A model generated the notes under the pieces. The model ran no database searches, was not told where the DNA came from, and saw only the letters and a list, made by a program, of their open reading frames with translations. Positions 62,748 through 64,000 of a stretch of DNA of 64,000 bases are shown here, one piece after another (position 1 is the stretch's first letter; each line of letters begins with the position of its first letter). This DNA comes from Candidatus Firestoneibacteriota bacterium (GTDB lineage: Bacteria > Oederibacteriota > D2-FULL-39-29). The stretch covers positions 1 to 64,000 of the forward strand of contig CAIYPD010000061.1 of assembly GCA_903928075.1 (NCBI GenBank), written 5' to 3'. The position numbers and the translations under genes were made by a program.

Positions 62748-63335
62748 TTAATCCTTCATCTGTAAAGCCCTCTTTACCTTGCGCATAAATTTAAGCATCT
62801 CGTAGGTAGAAAGAACCTCTTTTACAAATTTTTGTGTTTCCGGAAAAGAAATTACAACCACGGCACGGTCAGAGTCTCCCCGGTAATTTTTGTGCCATTC
62901 ATCCGCTTTTACGGTACCGGCATTGTAAGCTGCCAGGGCAAAAACCAGGTTGCCGTTATATCTCTTTAAAAGTTTGACTATATAGAAATAACCGAGATGA
63001 ATATTTATCTCGGGATTATAGAGATCTTCAACATTAACATAGTCAAGATTTATCTCATGCGCCAGAGCTTCGGCCGTAGCCGGCATCAACTGCATAAGGC
63101 CCAAAGCGCCCTTTTCGGATTCGGCCACCGGGTTGAAAGCGCTCTCGCTCTTGATTATAGCTGCCACCAGAAGAGGGTCTATCTTATACTCTTCTGAATA
63201 CCGCTGCAAAATATTATTTTGAGTTACAGGGGAGATAACATTCCAAAAAAAGTCGCTGCTTATGAGATAGACAGCAATCAGCAGGAAAAGTACCGCAACA
63301 AGGAATATAAACATTCGTGTTTTTTTTATTTTCAT
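62748..63335 (-). CDS. Membrane-anchored lytic transglycosylase (SLT domain)
   Basis: Cuts peptidoglycan glycan strands. 195 residues: one N-terminal helix (MFIFLVAVLFLLIAVYLISS, residues 8-27), then the SLT domain with catalytic E64 in IIKSESAFNPVA, then GALGLMQLMPATAEAL and NIHLGYFYIVKLLKRYNGNL, and AYNAGTVKADEW. This matches family 1 (Slt70-like) catalytic domain without other domains. It lies 2 bases from mutS downstream, and 37 bases from the partial membrane gene upstream. Confidence 0.92.
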   Translation of the reverse strand: MKIKKTRMFIFLVAVLFLLIAVYLISSDFFWNVISPVTQNNILQRYSEEYKIDPLLVAAIIKSESAFNPVAESEKGALGLMQLMPATAEALAHEINLDYVNVEDLYNPEINIHLGYFYIVKLLKRYNGNLVFALAAYNAGTVKADEWHKNYRGDSDRAVVVISFPETQKFVKEVLSTYEMLKFMRKVKRALQMKD

Positions 63336-63372
63336 ATTCGCGCCTTTTTAAAAACCTTCTTTCTCCGTATCG

Positions 63373-63999
63373 TCATTCCTGGTTTAAGCGGTAGATGCTG
63401 CAAGTTGTTGTTCCGAGTACCGGAGAAAAAGCAGATGTAAATTCACGGCTTCTCACAAAAGCCAGCGCAGGGTCCGGACCATACTTGCTCTTATTCCGTA
63501 AGAGTTCTCCAAAATTTACCAGAGCGTAAGAGATGTCTTCATTTTGTAAAACCTGCTTTAAACCGCCCTCAGTTGCTTTACTACCGGCTATATATTCGGA
63601 TAAAGGCGTTTTGTCATAAACACTTCCGGCAATCGAAGGCTTGATACAGTAATATGTCCTGGCCTCACCTATAAAAAGAACTTTACCGGGCATCTTCTCA
63701 AGTTTATTGATGTAATTAAGTGCTTCAAAATAGGGATTTGGATAGGAAGGCCGGGCCTTTGACAGGTATTCTTCTTTTGTCAGCTTCCCGGAGGCATAGC
63801 TTAACGGGTCAATATTTCTTATATTAATATTGCTGACCCAAATAATATTATTTATGGCTATTACCGCCAGAACCAGCACCACAGAAAACCGGAAATACTC
63901 ATCTTTGGCTTCTTTGAGATATTTAATTACGGTGTAAGAAATAAGAAGTGAAAATATCAGTAAACCCGGCAGAAAAAACCGGACAAGACGCGTTACCGG
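63373..63999 (-). CDS. C-terminal part of a membrane protein resembling glycosyltransferases of the PMT/ArnT type
   Basis: The frame is open to the right window edge, so the N-terminal part is missing; about 209 residues are seen. It begins RFFLPGLLIFSLLISYTVIK, a helix with the R-[FY]-F-L-P motif common at the last helices of PMT/ArnT-like and DUF2029-type enzymes, then a second helix (VVLVLAVIAINNIIWVS), then a soluble C-terminal part: ALNYINKLEKMPGKVLFIGE and YALVNFGELLRNKSKYGPDP. This arrangement suggests a lipid-linked sugar or dolichol-like transferase, but the catalytic loops are outside the window, so the function is unproven. An internal start (GTG at 63882) would be misleading. Confidence 0.7.
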   Translation of the reverse strand, partial: PVTRLVRFFLPGLLIFSLLISYTVIKYLKEAKDEYFRFSVVLVLAVIAINNIIWVSNINIRNIDPLSYASGKLTKEEYLSKARPSYPNPYFEALNYINKLEKMPGKVLFIGEARTYYCIKPSIAGSVYDKTPLSEYIAGSKATEGGLKQVLQNEDISYALVNFGELLRNKSKYGPDPALAFVRSREFTSAFSPVLGTTTCSIYRLNQE

Positions 64000-64000
64000 T

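Overview
The window is chromosomal DNA of an uncultured-looking, diderm (LPS-bearing) bacterium of about 43% G+C (visual estimate). Evidence for an outer membrane: an LptE-type lipoprotein, four ADP-heptose pathway enzymes (GmhA, RfaE1/HldA, RfaE2/HldC, HldD), a GT9 heptosyltransferase and several lipoproteins. The gene mix (three uroporphyrinogen-decarboxylase-family paralogs, DUF4139, DUF4159, DUF4337, a CD225/DUF2752 pair, very long coiled-coil proteins) and the unusual intergenic repeats resemble candidate phyla known mainly from metagenomes, such as Firestonebacteria, Goldbacteria or Omnitrophota. That placement is a guess; a 16S or marker-gene tree would decide it. No rRNA, CRISPR array, transposase or phage gene was seen.

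Layout. Nearly all genes are on the minus strand, in short overlapping operons. 1-5.6 kb: an open-ended membrane-anchored protein, pdxA, mutM, two membrane proteins, rsmI, a TPR protein. 5.6-8.3 kb: gyrA with its own promoter and a hairpin leader. 8.4-12.3 kb: glycine cleavage operon gcvH-gcvPA-gcvPB plus a lipoyl-protein octanoyltransferase/ligase (gcvT absent). 12.4-16.7 kb: two UroD-family genes facing a Gfo/Idh-aldo/keto reductase fusion. 16.7-18.2 kb: pyrE, pyrF. 18.2-22.4 kb: a 1395-residue coiled-coil protein behind a perfect consensus promoter. 22.7-27.4 kb: zinc-ribbon/CD225 protein, DUF2752 protein, ogt, an atypical amidohydrolase, murJ. 27.6-33.6 kb: rpsT, then leuS-(GGDEF)-lptE-holA. 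33.6-38.7 kb: FmdB-type zinc ribbon, a membrane Cache/coiled-coil/pseudo-receiver protein, rfaE2, rfaE1. 39-46 kb: DUF2059, a third UroD paralog, DUF4337, a P-type Ca-ATPase, a small secreted protein, DUF4139. 46-53.4 kb: mostly exported proteins (GH5 glycosidase, beta-propeller, lipoprotein, DUF4159, HEAT, M14 peptidase). 53.4-58.3 kb: gmhA, a nucleotide-sugar epimerase, hldD, a DUF3108 lipoprotein, a heptosyltransferase. 58.4-64 kb: tRNA-Met, a PfkB kinase, GNAT, mutS, a lytic transglycosylase and the end of a membrane glycosyltransferase-like protein.

The most unexplained structure is between the genes. At least six families of degenerate, strand-asymmetric short repeats recur across the window (pyrimidine-rich families A, B and C; A+T-rich families D, E, F, G). 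Within each family every copy has the same orientation on the + strand, and some copies supply the ends of coding regions (pdxA, fmdB-like, probably ogt). No gene in the window accounts for them. Second-tier observations are the gyrA leader hairpin, a receiver domain lacking its phospho-acceptor Asp, and two hydrolases with substituted metal ligands.
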